Below, one piece after another: positions 1 through 10,872 of a stretch of DNA of 64,000 bases (position 1 is the first letter of the stretch; each line of letters starts with the position of its first letter). The DNA lies in assembly GCF_028372415.1 (NCBI RefSeq), contig NC_092875.1, forward strand, positions 405,803,239-405,867,238. The letters run 5' to 3'. The position numbers were made by a program, and so were the translations under genes. The notes under the pieces were generated by a model that saw only the letters and a list, made by a program, of their open reading frames with translations, did no database searches and was not told the DNA's origin. The DNA is from Notamacropus eugenii (lineage: Eukaryota; Chordata; Mammalia; Diprotodontia; Macropodidae).

Positions 1-135
1 AACAATGATGTGAGTCCATCAATAAACACTTATTAAATGCCTATTATGCATCATACACTATGCTAAGTACCAGAGGTACAAATACAAAAAAAGGCAGTTC
101 CTGCCTTCAAATGGTTTATAATCAAATGTGGGGAG
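1..135 (+). repeat. ancient interspersed repeat (tissue of 'cactatgctaagtacc' type)
   Basis: The sequence matches a very common old mammalian repeat that begins with a run like 'aataaacacttattaaatgcc', then a 'caggcactgtgctaggc'-like block and a 'ctgccctcaaggagctca'-like block. I do not assign a family name. The same family recurs at about 14.6, 16.6, 18.2, 26.7, 28.0, 45.2 and 51.5 kb. Confidence 0.5.
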
Positions 136-368
136 ACAGCAGACAAAAAGGAACTGAAAAGAGTGTGATGGGGCATTCATGATGAAGAAATCCAAAGGAG
201 CACAGCCTGGAGTCCCATAGGAACTGAAGAGATACCTGATGGAGGCAGTTTCCTTAAATGGTGGCTTTGGGAGGAGCTCCTTCATTCTGTTCTCCAAGCA
301 GAGGGCAGAGGGGACTGATGAGGTCTGAATTCCAAGGCTGATACAATCTCTCAGGACAATGAGTTTCC

Positions 369-1000
369 CAGCTCTTTCAGTGGTGGCAAATAATTGGAAA
401 TTGTGGGGATGGCCATCCATTGGGGAAGGGCTGAACAAGTTGGGGTATAGGATTGTGATGGAATCTATTGTGCTACAAGAAATGAAAGGCAGGATGCTTT
501 CAGCAAAACCTGGAAAAACCTATATGAACTGATGCAAAGTGAAATGAACAGAACCAGGAGTATATTATATGTAGTAACAACAATGTCTTATGATGATTTA
601 CTGTGAATAACAGCTATTTTCAGCAGTAACGATCCAAGACAATTCTGAAGGACAGGATAAAAAGTGCTGTCCATCTCTAGAGAAAGAACTCGTGAAGTCT
701 GAATGAAGATTGAAGCACACTTTTTCTTTATTTTTTTTTACTTTTCTTGGGGTTTTTTTGTCTGTTTTCTTTCACAACATGCCTTGCATGGAAATAAATA
801 TGTTTTGCATGACTAGGCATGTATAACCTATGTCAAATTTCTTGCTTTCTCAATGAGAGGGGGAGGTGAGGGAGGGAGAGAATTTGGAGCTCAAAATTTT
901 ATTAAAAAGAATGTTTAAATTATTTTTACATGTGATTGGGCAAAATAAAATATTAAATTGGTAAAAAAGAAACCTCAAAAAAATTAAATTAAAAAAAGAT
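369..1000 (+). mobile_element. 5'-truncated L1, end of ORF2 plus 3' UTR
   Basis: The first bases encode the last part of an L1 ORF2 protein; the frame reads NNWKLWGWPSIGEGLNKLGY, which matches the same region of the minus-strand L1 at 54-55 kb. A 3' UTR with a pyrimidine-rich run, a G-rich purine block near 860 and an A-rich end follow. The insert is flanked by AATGAGTTTC at 359-368 and 1001-1010, a likely target-site duplication. The reading frame soon meets stops, so it is dead. The retained length is about 630 bases out of the 6 kb or more of a complete L1. Confidence 0.8.
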
Positions 1001-1010
1001 AATGAGTTTC

Positions 1011-1804
1011 TTGGGGAATATGATGGAAAAGTCCAAAGGAATGCAGCCTGCTGGGAAATAATGAAATTATAATGACCAAACTTGACCCCACAGAAGAGAT
1101 ATGAGAGTTGATTTTCCTTTTCTTTTTTGAAAGGGTGGGAGACTATGGGTATAGAATATTGCCTAGGAAATTGGATTTGATTAATGTATTGTTTAGTTTA
1201 GCTATATTGTTTCTTCCTGTTTTTCATTCTTTGTTATTCGGGATAGTTGGGGTGATGGGGAAAGAAATGTGAAGAAATGTAAGCGATATAAAAACAAAAG
1301 ACATGAATAACATTTCTAAAAACAAGACTACTGACCAGCAACTCAGCAATGGCATGTCTGGGCTCTTTTTTGACATCCTAGGATATTGTTCACTGTGACC
1401 TGGTGACTTGAATTCACTGAGGGCACCAAAGTCATCTCTCACTACATCCCTATATATCTAGGCTTTTAATCCCTTCTTAGTCATTCTTCTTTTGGCCTTT
1501 CTGGTCCAAAGCAGAGAAAACAGAAGCAAAGCAGAATCCTTGGAAGAGAAAACAGAAGTCACCATAAAAGCAGACTAATTCTGTCTATCTTGTTTCAACG
1601 ACTCTGAGCATACCTACTCTTTTTCTTGTTTTGTATTTTTCTAAGAAAGCTTTATTTGTGATAAGCACTACACAGAAAAGGAAATTAGTCCTGCAATTGG
1701 CTATTTCTTTTCCTTCTCCGTAGCTTTCGGGGAGAAGGTACAAGCAGAGTTGATACCTAGCATGTGTGTGGTTTCTTTCTTCCCCTCTTCTCTCCTTTTT
1801 AAGA
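1011..1804. other. no gene seen; single-copy-like sequence
   Basis: Only short chance frames are present. The first 45 bases partly repeat the sequence at 180-215 on the other side of the L1 insert (see findings). Confidence 0.4.
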
Positions 1805-1910
1805 GGAGCAGCATGGCGGAGTGGATAGAGACCTTGGATAAGTCACTTAAGCCTCTTAGGACCCCAGTTTCCTTTTCTATACAATGGGGACCTGTTGCAC
1901 TTACAGCATT
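1805..1910 (+). repeat. SINE/MIR fragment with internal deletion
   Basis: A tRNA-like head (gcggagtggatagaga) runs straight into the 'ccttggataagtcacttaa' and 'cagtttcc..ttctata.aatgggga' blocks of MIR-type SINEs. The middle segment is missing. Confidence 0.55.
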
Positions 1911-2068
1911 GGCTAGTTGCAAGAAACAAAAGAGATGTTGTAAGCAAATGTCTCACAGACCTTACAGCACAAGGCAAATATCAGTTGTCAGTTTTGCAAG
2001 CTACTTTCACAGTGGTTAAAGAGGCTCATTTAGTTCTCACTATAGCCTTGTTTGGGGTGATGTGATAT

Positions 2069-2302
2069 GTAGTCATTTCAGTTAAGGCTTTCTGTGACCC
2101 TATTTGGCATTTTCTTGGCAAAGATGTTGGAGTGGTTTGCCATTTCCTTCTCCAGTTCATTTTACAGATGAGGAAACTGAGGCAAACAGGGTTAAGTGAT
2201 CTACCCAGGATCACACAGCTACGTAATGTCTGAGATTGGATTTGCACTCAGGTCTTCCTGACTCCAGGCCAGGTGCTCCATCTACTGTGCCACCTAGCTG
2301 CC
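2069..2302 (-). mobile_element. Mar-1-type SINE (tRNA head, BovB-like tail)
   Basis: Read on the minus strand it has the head 'ggcagctaggtggcacagtagatgg', the core with 'ctcagtttcctcatctgtaa', and the tail with 'ccactccaacatctttgcca'. The tail is the part related to BovB/RTE LINE ends. Near full length. Confidence 0.85.
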
Positions 2303-2344
2303 ATGGGGAAGGGCAGGGGAGGGGGGAAAGTAGGTACAGTCATT

Positions 2345-2545
2345 AAATCTAGCCTCAGGCAGACATTCACTATCTGTGCGACCCTGGATAAGTTACTTCA
2401 CCTCAGTTTCCTCAACTGTAAAATGAGGATAATAATGTCACCTACCTAGCAGGGTTGTTATAAGGATAAAATAAGATAATAATTGTAAAGAACTTAACGC
2501 TGTCGTATACTAAGTGTTACATAAATGTTAGCTATTATTACTATC
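2345..2545 (+). repeat. MIR (CORE-SINE)
   Basis: The blocks 'tctgtgcgaccctggataagttactt', 'ctcagtttcctcaactgtaaaatgaggataataat' and 'ggttgttataaggat' appear in MIR order, followed by the 'taaatgttagctattatta' end. Confidence 0.85.
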
Positions 2546-2766
2546 TTAAAGAAGAAGAAACTGAGACCCAGAAATGTGCCAGTAAAGGACAAAGTTGGAA
2601 ATAAATCCTGGTCTCTTGATTCTCTGTCTGAGGCTATTTCAACTACACTGTTCTGCATCAGGCCTCTAGGAAAGTAACTGCCTACCAAGAGGAGAAATCC
2701 ATGTACACACTGCACCTCACTGTGTGGATACTATTTTTCCTTCCTGTATTGGCATATTTTACAGAC

Positions 2767-2996
2767 GGGGATAGCTAGGTGGTGCAGCAGATAGAGATCC
2801 AGCCCTAAAGTCAGGAAGACCTAAGTTCAAATCCAGCCTCAGATACTTACTAGCTGTGTGACCTTGGGCAGGTCACTTACCCCTCTTTGTCTCAGTTTTC
2901 TCATCTGTAAAATGAGCTGGAGAAAAAAATGTCAAACCACTCCAGTATCTCTGCCAGGAATTGTTGTACACAACTGAAAGGACTGAACAACAGCAG
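2767..2996 (+). mobile_element. Mar-1-type SINE
   Basis: Full-length copy from 'gatagctaggtggtgcagcag' to the 'actgaaaggactgaacaaca' tail. It starts about 220 bases after the MIR and ends close to another MIR. Confidence 0.9.
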
Positions 2997-3004
2997 ATAC
3001 CCTG

Positions 3005-3190
3005 GGCCTGGCTTGGAAAGCAGAGCAAGGCACTGAAACTGAATTCAAATCCCAATCCTGACAGTTACTACCTGTGTGATCTGGGACAAATTACTTACAC
3101 TCTCTGGGCCTCAGTTCATCCTCTGTAAAATGAGGGGCTTAGCCCAGCTGGCCTCTAAGGTTTCTCCTAAACTTTGGATCTTTTCAATGC
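3005..3190 (+). repeat. MIR-type SINE
   Basis: It contains the blocks 'ttcaaatcccaatcctgac', 'ctgtgtgatctgggacaaattactta' and 'cctcagttcatcctctgtaa' in MIR order. Confidence 0.75.
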
Positions 3191-3909
3191 AGTCCCTCAC
3201 TTCCTGGTCACCTACTCTGCATTCATTGTTTCCAACCGAACAGGGTGGAGAGGAAGGAGCGCCTCTAGGGCCTGCCACATTCCCAGGAGGAGCATCACCC
3301 CTGTGAATCTGCCAGGAACCTTCATAAGTCACTGATTAGAACAGATACATAGTTGACATTATGGAGACAGATCGGGAGTGTGTGCACACAATGAATTCAG
3401 TGATGAGTTGTCCTTGAAAATAAGATCCTCCTGAAGAAAAGTGCCCCAGGCTGTGGCCTTGGAACTGTTAGAGGAGTAGGGCATAGTTCTCTCCCATTTT
3501 CAGATGAAATTTAGCTGGCTCAGAGAGGGCTGCCCCTGGGAAAAACTGTAACATAGGTGACTGACTTTCCTGGCTTTCCCAGGGTTTTTACTGTGCCATC
3601 CTCACTTCTCCAGCCGTGGCTCAGTATCTTTCTGCTGCCCCTGCCTACGCAGGGCCCTTTACATATGTCCCCCAGTCCCTCACCCCCACCTTCATTTGGG
3701 GATCATATTTCTTGCGCATACCTCAGTCTTTTAGACCTTTCCTTCTTCCCCTCCTCCCATTAAAGCTGACTGGTCTGTGCCCTGCTCAGTCAAGGTTAGA
3801 CAGTCTGCATGGCTAATCTGATTGACTGACTCAAGCTAAGGCATTAAGAGATGGAATTTAGCCCCCTTCCAGAGAACCAGGACTTTTAAACAGAGGTTTC
3901 CAAAATCAC
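3191..3909. other. no gene seen; single-copy-like sequence
   Basis: GC content is moderate. The short overlapping plus-strand frames at 3557-3816 have no recognisable domain and look like chance openings in C-rich DNA. Confidence 0.4.
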
Positions 3910-4190
3910 AGACTATTAAAGTTAGAATAAAGAATGTTAGAACTGGGAGAGACCTTAGATGTCATCTGGTCCCAGTTGCTAATTTTGCAAAGGAAAAAGC
4001 TAGGGAGAAAGATAAGTAACAGCATAAGAGCTGGTATTTCCAACTAGACTGAATAACTCCAAAATTTGCTTCTCCTTCTACCTTGCCATACTGTCAGTGA
4101 AGTATGGTCCAAGATCACAGAGTTAGTAAGCAGCAGGATTTGAACTCAGATCCCTGACAAGAAATCTAACGCTCTTGCTATGTCACCATA
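3910..4190 (-). repeat. THER1/MIR3-like SINE, interrupted
   Basis: On the plus strand it shows 'ttagaactgggagagacctta', 'atcacagagttagtaagcagcaggatttgaactcaga' and 'ccctgac', the reverse-complement blocks of this family, with about 80 extra bases in the middle. Confidence 0.6.
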
Positions 4191-4194
4191 CACA

Positions 4195-4349
4195 CGCAAT
4201 CTTAGAGATCAAGTAACTCAATTCTTTCATTTTACAGATGGGGAAACTGAGGCCCATAACTAAGTCATAGAGTAAGTATCAGATCCAGGGTTAAAACCTA
4301 GGTTATCTTATTCCAAATCTAGCACCATTTCCTTCACCATTAGAGATGA
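4195..4349 (-). repeat. THER1/MIR3-like SINE
   Basis: It has 'cttagagatcaagtaactca', 'cattttacagatggggaaactgaggccc' and a following 'ttaaaacctaggtt' block. It lies immediately next to the MITE. Confidence 0.6.
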
Positions 4350-4356
4350 TCTAGGC

Positions 4357-4559
4357 CAGGGGTGGGGAACCTGTGACCTTGAGGCCACATGTGGCCTTCT
4401 AGGTCCTGAAGTGTGACCCTTTGGCTGAATCCAAACTCCACAGGACAAATCCCCTCAATAAAATGATTTGTTCTCTACAACATGGACTCAGTTAAAAGGC
4501 CACATCCAAGGACCTAAAAGACCACATGTGGCCTCGAGGCAGCACGTTTTCCATCCCTG
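4357..4559. mobile_element. foldback MITE, probably hAT type, complete
   Basis: The ends are CAGGGGTGGGGAAC and, inverted, GTTTTCCATCCCTG. The two halves are near reverse complements over their whole length, so the element can fold on itself. Each arm has a short inner palindrome; the left one is AGGCCACATGTGGCCT at 4382-4397. The 8-mer TCTAGGCC occurs at 4350-4357 and 4563-4570, as expected for an 8-bp hAT target duplication, although the right copy is two bases off the terminal repeat. There is no coding capacity. Confidence 0.75.
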
Positions 4560-4744
4560 AATTCTAGGCCAATTTTTTTTTCCATTTTAGAGAAAGTCCA
4601 AATTCCATTTTAAAGAAGACATGGAGGCTAATCCAAGTCCAAATTCACAAGGCTTGGTAGTGTTAAAGTGAGGACTGGAATCTGCCAACTGGTCCAGTGT
4701 CATTTCTGGGATGGGAGACTTCCCTCCTCTCTACTCTCTTAGAT

Positions 4745-5662
4745 ACCTCTTTAGGTCAGGACCTTATTCCCTTTGGCTCAGATTAGCATGACAGCTTCCT
4801 CACTGGTTGCTCTGTCTCAAGTCTATTCTATACACGGCCACCAAAGGGATTTTATTCAGCACAGATCACCCCATTTGAATCATCTACTCAACCAACTCCT
4901 TTAGCTTCCCATTGCTTCTACGATAAATACACTCTCCTTATCTTTTAAAGTCCTTCCTAGCCTAGCCTTCCTAGGTTGTATGTTACATCCCCTCTCACAC
5001 TCTGTGTTGTTGTTCAGTCCTGTTTGACTCTTAGTGATCCCATTTGGGGTTTCTTGACAGAGATCCTGGAGTGGTTTGCCATTTCCTTCTCCAGTTAATT
5101 TTACAGATAAGAAAATTAAGGAGAACAGGATTAAGAGACTTACCCAGGGTCACACAGCCAGCAAGTATCGAAGGCTGGATTTGAACTCAGGTCTTCCTGA
5201 CTTCAGGTCCACTGTGCCACCTAGTTGCCTTTCCCATATTCTTAGATCCAGTTAAACTGGCCTTTCACTCTGTTCCTCAACCAGGACACTTTGTGCCATG
5301 CCTGGAATTCATACCCTCTTCACCTCTGCCTCTCAGAGTTCTTTCTTCCCTTAAGACACAGGTCAAGGACATTATCCTGTATGAAATGCTTCCCATCACC
5401 CCAGCCGCTAGTGGCCTCCCTCCCATACTACCTTGTATTTAACTAGTTTGTATATATTTGCCTTTATTTATTAACTTGACATTTTTACTGCATACCTTTA
5501 TGTGTCTATTTGTCTCTCCCCATTGTAAAGTGAGCTCCTTAAGAGCAAGGATTGTTTCATTCATTATACTTGTGTCTCTAGTGTCTAGTACTAGCCTATA
5601 CTAGACCTGGCATATAGCAGCTGCTTAATAAATAAATGCTTGTTAACCTATGGATTGAATGA
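4745..5662 (+). mobile_element. L2 LINE 3' end, interrupted by a SINE at 5003-5232
   Basis: The L2 3' region is recognisable: 'tcaaccaggacactttgtgcc', 'gacacaggtcaaggacatta', 'taaagtgagctccttaagagcaagga' and the end 'gcttaataaataaatgcttg'. The nested minus-strand SINE splits it. Confidence 0.8.
5003..5232 (-). mobile_element. Mar-1-type SINE nested in L2
   Basis: It begins with 'ttgttgttcagtcctgtttgac' (the tail reversed) and ends with 'tgtgccacctagttgcc' (the head reversed). It is younger than the L2 that it splits. Confidence 0.9.
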
Positions 5663-5807
5663 TTTATACTGGGTGGGGCAAAAAGAAGAAGACTCTTTGG
5701 AGAAGTAAGAGACCAGATTTTCTAAGGTCTCCTATTAGTTAAACAAGCTTCAAATATACCCAATGGTGAGGTAATTGTCTAGTGAGGTTGACTTAAGGTG
5801 AACAGCC

Positions 5808-6057
5808 TAGTTGGGTGGCTCAGAAGTAGAGTGCTAAGCCTAGAGTCAGGAAGACTCATCTTCCTGAATTCAAATTTGGCCCAGACACTTTGTGTCTGTG
5901 TGACCCTGGACAAGTCACTTCACCCTGTTTGCCTCAGTTTCCTCATCTGTAAAATGAGCTGGAGAAGGAAATGACAAATTGCTCCAGTATCCATGCCAGG
6001 AAAACCCTAATGAGGTCACAAAGAGTTGGACATGACTGAAAGGACTGAATAATAATG
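5808..6057 (+). mobile_element. Mar-1-type SINE
   Basis: Full length, from 'ctagttgggtggctcagaag' to 'gactgaataataatg'. The LINE-like tail 'cacaaagagttggacatgact' is clear. Confidence 0.85.
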
Positions 6058-6134
6058 ATCCATTTGTGATAGCCTGGAGATAGAAGATGGAAGAAGAGTC
6101 TGAATTCCCTGTGTCACCATTACTGCTTCTTGCT

Positions 6135-6262
6135 CTTCCCATTTTACAGATGAGGAAGGCTTGAGGATGCCCTTATAAGGGACTTGGTCATCTGACTCGT
6201 AAGTGGCTGAGTCTGGATTTGAACTCAGGACTTCATGACACCGCTGTGCCACCTACCTTCCT
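6135..6262 (-). repeat. MIR-type SINE fragment
   Basis: Reverse-complement MIR blocks: 'cattttacagatgaggaa', 'ctggatttgaactcaggact' and 'gctgtgccacctac'. Confidence 0.7.
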
Positions 6263-7187
6263 CATAGTGACAGAACTGATTAGATCAGAGCAAGAAATTG
6301 AAAGAAGGGGAAGGGTAGCCATGCAGGGTGAATATAAGGAGACACACAGGTGAGAGAGTCAGGGTATCAAGCATAGTCTTGGATCTGGACCTTAGGAAAT
6401 TTTTACTCTTTGCCTCACCACTCAGGACAGCAAAGGCAGAGACTGATGGTTTCCAAACTGAGTGGATTAAGCTGCCCAGGGCATGGTCTATCTTAGGAGA
6501 TCTTGGTGATCTAGCCTAAGGGAGGGAAAGTAAATAGCAATGGTTATTTGTACCTAGTTCATTTCATCTTCCTTCTACAACTCCTTACCAGGCTAATCCA
6601 CTCTAGTCCTGCTTCAATGGCTCCCTCCTTATGAAGAAAGAGATGGATAGCAAGCTTCCTCATGGATTGTGGACAGGCAGAGAATATGGCACATGCTTTA
6701 AGGACTGGACACTTTCCAGTCAGTCCCCATTACATCTGTCAAATGGGAATTTTATGCTACTCTTTAGTGCAAATGTTACAGTAATGTTGTAAAAGTCCTT
6801 TGTAAACGTAAACATCTACAGAAAAGTGACCAGTCAGGAGAAGATCACAATGAATAGCCAGACTGCCATACCCATTACAAAACTTCTTTAAATAGGAATA
6901 GCTAGAATGACTAGAAGTCGTACTTTCTTGGGAATGGGATAGTTCTGTTATCATGAATAGGTTTTACTCAGCAGAAAGTCATAATCCTTTGAAAACTCTC
7001 ACTCTTTGCTTTTTCATTTCCTCTTCCAAAAAATCCTTCCTGGACATCCCTCCCACACTCTGATCCTATGCCCAAATAAGACCCTTGTCTGAGTTCATAC
7101 CCAAAACAATTGATTTGAACAGTGAAGTCACAGCATTATGCTGGATTCTTCATAAAAGAATTCTTGAAAACTATCTGCAGTATGGAA
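6263..7187. other. no gene seen; single-copy-like sequence
   Basis: Frames at 6328-6519 (+) and 6757-6954 (-) are short and have no recognisable domain. I see no repeat in this stretch. Confidence 0.35.
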
Positions 7188-7214
7188 CATGGGCTGTAGG
7201 TTCCCCACCCCTAG
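7188..7214. repeat. right-end fragment of the foldback MITE
   Basis: 'gtaggttccccacccctag' matches the inverted end of the MITEs at 4.4 and 16.9 kb. The rest of the element is absent. Confidence 0.5.
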
Positions 7215-7479
7215 TCTAGACTTTGGGCTTTTGCACCCATAACTGGTGATTCACAGGCCCTCAAAGATCCCAGAAATCTGAATGACAAGGGCAGAGGGGA
7301 ACAAGTCACACAGGTGTAGCCCACTAAGGTTTGTCAGCAACTAGTTGACCCCATTCTCCAGGAAGTTATTCTTCATAAGCAAAACTTCCAGAAAATCAGG
7401 ACAAAGAGAAAGCAAGCAATAATAAACCAGGTAGTCAGCCTCCTGGTAGGATGTTAATGAGGCATAAGAGTGGATGGGA

Positions 7480-8175
7480 GCCCAGTGAGCAGCTAACTGT
7501 CTGACTTGTTTTTGTTTGACTTGTAAAACTTTGACCTAGAGAGAATGTTCTCCCAAGGCCCTAGGAAAGCCCCTGGAGTAGTGTGGGGAGGAGAAGGTGT
7601 GTGATTCTCCTCTGGGAGCATTGGTGTGACTGAGCTCCAACTGAGCCTAACCCAGTGCTTTTTTTTTTTTTTGTTCTTCTCAAGGTTACCAATAGGCTTC
7701 CTATTTGTGCTTGAGGGAAAGAATCACCTTACAAGAAGAGCTAAGTACTGTTTCAGGAAATGGCTGGAAAGAGACCCAGGATGTGTGTAATTTGGCGGCC
7801 AGAAGGGAGCTGCCTGGCATGGCCGTTAGCATGCAAGGATGCATAACCGGGAATGTCCTGCCATATACAACAAGCCTTGTTCTTGGCCTCCAGGCTCCAG
7901 TTCAGCAGGCTCCCAGGAGAGAGCCACATGACACGTGGGGAGTTTCCCTTAGAAACAAAGGCAGGCAGTAATTTTTTTTTCCACCTCTTCTCTCCCGGAC
8001 TGGACAATAATCCCCTCTGCCCACATGCTTTCCAGGCCACTCAGCACCTGGTAAATCATGTGAACTTTCTGTTTATTTGGAGGGGCTTCCTGCTGCTGGG
8101 ACCTCCCTGTTTGGAACTGCTGTCCAAGAGGCTGTCCTAGAAAGGAGAGAGAATTCACTAGGTTCAGATAAGGGG
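7480..8175. other. single-copy block with E-box cluster, possible regulatory element
   Basis: No repeat is recognised and base composition is balanced. Frames on both strands overlap heavily (7705-7971, 7753-8040, 7853-8140, 7949-8185), which argues against any one being coding. The interval 7925-8063 holds CACATGA (7925-7931), CACGTG (7932-7937), CACCTG (8045-8050) and TCATGTGA (8056-8063). This is a motif observation only. Confidence 0.3.
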
Positions 8176-8179
8176 GAAC

Positions 8180-8427
8180 AAGCATTTATGATGCTGATGT
8201 ACTCCAGGCAGTGTTGTAAGTACTATACAAATATTATCTCTTTTTGTCCTTACAACAATTCTGGGAGGTGAGTCTTATTATTATCCTTATTTTACAGTTG
8301 AGGAAACAGATTCAGAGAGGTTGTGACCTACCCCAGGTCACACAACTAATTGGTGTCTGATGAAGGATTTGAGTTAAGGTCTTCCTGACTCCAGGTCCAA
8401 CACTCTATCTACTGTCCACCTAGATGC
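8180..8427 (-). repeat. MIR
   Basis: Long reverse-complement MIR: 'acaacaattctgggaggtga', 'ttattatccttattttacag', 'aggtcacacaactaattggt' and 'gtcttcctgactccaggtcc'. Confidence 0.85.
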
Positions 8428-8429
8428 AC

Positions 8430-8920
8430 CTGGTTACTCCTCTGGATGATATACCACACAGTGGAGTAGAAAATGATGAACTTCATGGAATAGATGAAAG
8501 GATGCTTTGAAAGATCACCACCTCTACTTGTACAAAACAGGATAACTATAAGAACTTCCCAGCTTACTTCAATTTTTAGAGATATTTTTGGATCCTTATC
8601 AGATGCATCAGATTTTGGCTAAGAGGAAATTAGAATTTGTAGAGTGTTTTGGGGGCAAAAATTTCTAGCCAAAAATTCTTAGAGGACATAAGTGAAATGT
8701 TAGCTAGTTAAAAGTTGGAGACTAATCTTTTTTCTCCCCTTGAGTTGGTTTCATTAATTTAAAAATTATCACTATTTTCCATTTTTACAACACCTATTTT
8801 CCAAATATTTTCCCCTATTCAGAGAATTACCCGATATTTAAAAACAGAAAAAGGAAGAGTAAGAAAGCAGATCAACAAAGCTAATCCACACATCCAGAGT
8901 CTGATTGCTCCCATCCCCAG
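8430..8920. other. no gene seen; AT-rich single-copy-like sequence
   Basis: No open frame of note and no repeat recognised. Confidence 0.35.
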
Positions 8921-9034
8921 TCCAGGAGTGGGGAACCTGCAGCTTTGAGGCCACATGTGGCCTTCTAGGTCCTAGGGTGCAGCCTTTTGACTAAGTCCAA
9001 CTTTTACAGAACAAATCCTTTTATGAAAAGGATG
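8921..9034. mobile_element. left half of the foldback MITE
   Basis: It starts 'ccaggagtggggaacctgca' and runs to the centre of the palindrome (ccttttatgaaaagg), where similarity stops. The right arm is missing. Confidence 0.65.
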
Positions 9035-9059
9035 GGATGGGAGGGAGAACCTGGTCAGG

Positions 9060-9240
9060 CCATAGATTTAGAACTGGAAGGAATCTCAGAGATCGCATTA
9101 GTCCAGCTCTCTTATTTTCCAGTGAAAGAAACCGAGGCTGGGTGAAGTTAGCTGAGGTGATCACACGGAGAGAATAAAGAGTTGGAATTTGAACCCAGGT
9201 TGGCTGACTCCAATATCTGGAGCTCTTTTCAATATACTGT
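9060..9240 (-). repeat. THER1/MIR3-like SINE
   Basis: 'tagaactggaaggaatctcagagatc', 'gaaaccgaggctgggtgaagtt' and 'tttgaacccaggttggctgactcc' appear in the expected order. Confidence 0.75.
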
Positions 9241-9585
9241 ACTGGACAGAATCATTTCATAGACTTTCTAGACCTTGTTTTCAATCCTGGTAAATTAATT
9301 CCCTCCAGATCTGGCTGCTTTGGGGAGGCTACTGACAGATCACCTTAAATAATTTTTCAAAGGTTTGGGACTCTGAAGGGCCCAGAGAGAAAGCCCTCTT
9401 GAAAGGGATGGATCCTAGTGTTTGTGGTGCTTGGGAGCATTCACAGTGGAAGCCTAAGCTTCTTCTCTTCAAAAATTCAATAGATCCACATCCTACCCCC
9501 ACCCCCATCACCCTGCCCTCCAAAAAAATAATAATTGAAGTTTGGTTTGCTACTCAAAACCTAAACAAATGAATAGATTCCAAAC

Positions 9586-10257
9586 TTGCCCAAAATACTC
9601 CTAACCCCCAAAATTTGCCTTTTGTACTGCTTTAGGAACCATGGGTTTGGCATAGGACCCACCCACATGTGGAAAGCGCCAGATTTGCCCAAGAGATTTC
9701 TAGTGACTGGGTATGAAGGCCTAGAGCCCCTTGGTTCTCTTTGGACTCTGGAAGCAATAAAATCATGGAAAAAAATTTTTAAATTTCAGCAATCCTCCCC
9801 CCTTTCCCTGCTCCCCATTTCTTCTGCTCTCTCTTACTTGGGAGATTACCACACAGAGCTGATCTGGAATTACTTTGCTGACAAGTTGAAAAGTCTAAGA
9901 AAAATAAATATCAGAAGAAGGAAAAACTGTGCAAAGCATAGGCACAGCTTGAAGGGGCCCCAGGCCTCAACCCATAACAAAACCAGAAAACCTCCTAGGT
10001 TAGGGAGAGATGGGGGAGAAGAGTGTCTTGGCATCGCTTTCCTACCTGCCAGCCATAAAACTCTAAACATGACAAGCCCACCTTACCTGTTCCTCTGGTT
10101 TATGAGTCATGCTTACAAAGGTCTCGATCTATATTTGAGGTTGTTATTCCTCATTTTAACTCATGAAAAAATAAGAGAAATAAAGGAAACTGTCACCAAG
10201 GATCCCCTAAACTATCTTATTGGATTCGGCCTAGGGGTTTTCCTTTGCAGGCAGTAG
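9586..10257 (+). CDS. unrecognised 223-codon ORF, doubtful gene
   Basis: This is the longest open frame in the window outside retroelements and simple repeats. It begins at an ATG (MPKILLTPKICLL) and ends at TAG. I recognise no domain. Residues about 100-140 are basic (IRRRKN, KTRKPPRLGR) and the C-terminal third has a hydrophobic run (about residues 175-190, LYLRLLFLIL). Its codon use shows no obvious coding bias, no splice sites frame it convincingly, and a 66-codon frame lies antisense at 9870-10070. A neutral chance ORF is more likely than a gene. The ORF also contains TGAGTCATGC at about 10102, an AP-1-like site. Confidence 0.15.
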   Translation: MPKILLTPKICLLYCFRNHGFGIGPTHMWKAPDLPKRFLVTGYEGLEPLGSLWTLEAIKSWKKIFKFQQSSPLSLLPISSALSYLGDYHTELIWNYFADKLKSLRKINIRRRKNCAKHRHSLKGPQASTHNKTRKPPRLGRDGGEECLGIAFLPASHKTLNMTSPPYLFLWFMSHAYKGLDLYLRLLFLILTHEKIREIKETVTKDPLNYLIGFGLGVFLCRQ

Positions 10258-10324
10258 TCAGTGATTTAGGCTAACATGAGTTCTTCTGAATTCTGGCCAA
10301 TACATGAAACTGATATGTGCTTCA

Positions 10325-10447
10325 GAGTAAAGGCTCCTTGAGGACAGGGGCTGCTGCTGTTCATACACCTTCTTCTCCCACTCTTCCCACCATGATGATT
10401 TGCACTTAGTAGGTGCTCAATAAATATTTTCGTGAGTGAATGAATGA
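10325..10447 (+). repeat. L2 LINE 3' tail
   Basis: 'aggctccttgaggacagggg' and 'cttagtaggtgctcaataaatatttt' followed by 'gtgaatgaatga' are the classic L2 end. Confidence 0.75.
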
Positions 10448-10870
10448 ATTTCATGTCTAAAATCAAACCTTTGACTTTAGAATAGCAAAGAAAAGTCCCC
10501 TGGTTCAAATTCAGAACTTTTTGCTTTTCCAAATAATGCAAAGAATAACCCTTTTCACTCTTTCTGACAGATTCTCAAAGTCTAGAAAGAAGTTAGTATG
10601 GTTTTATAGTTGTACTATTTCTTTAATACTTAGGTCAGATATTTCTGCTTTCAAGGTTTCTGAGTCATTGTATCTGAACCTACTGATAGCTGTTGTAATC
10701 TTAACCCCGTAACTCTCCAAAGGGCTTCCTTGGCTGGGAGGATGACAGCAGGGGCTTCTGACCTTTCAGCCCAGAAAGTTGTGTCTAGGAATCCTTCATC
10801 TTCTACTTACTACCTCTTTTTCCTCATTTGCTTTTTTGTGTGTGGTTTTGTTTTGTGTTTTGTTTTCTTT
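10448..10870. other. no gene seen; single-copy-like sequence
   Basis: Only chance frames. A T/G-rich run (tttttgtgtgtggttttgttttg) sits at 10829-10865 next to the following SINE. Confidence 0.35.
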
Positions 10871-10872
10871 CA

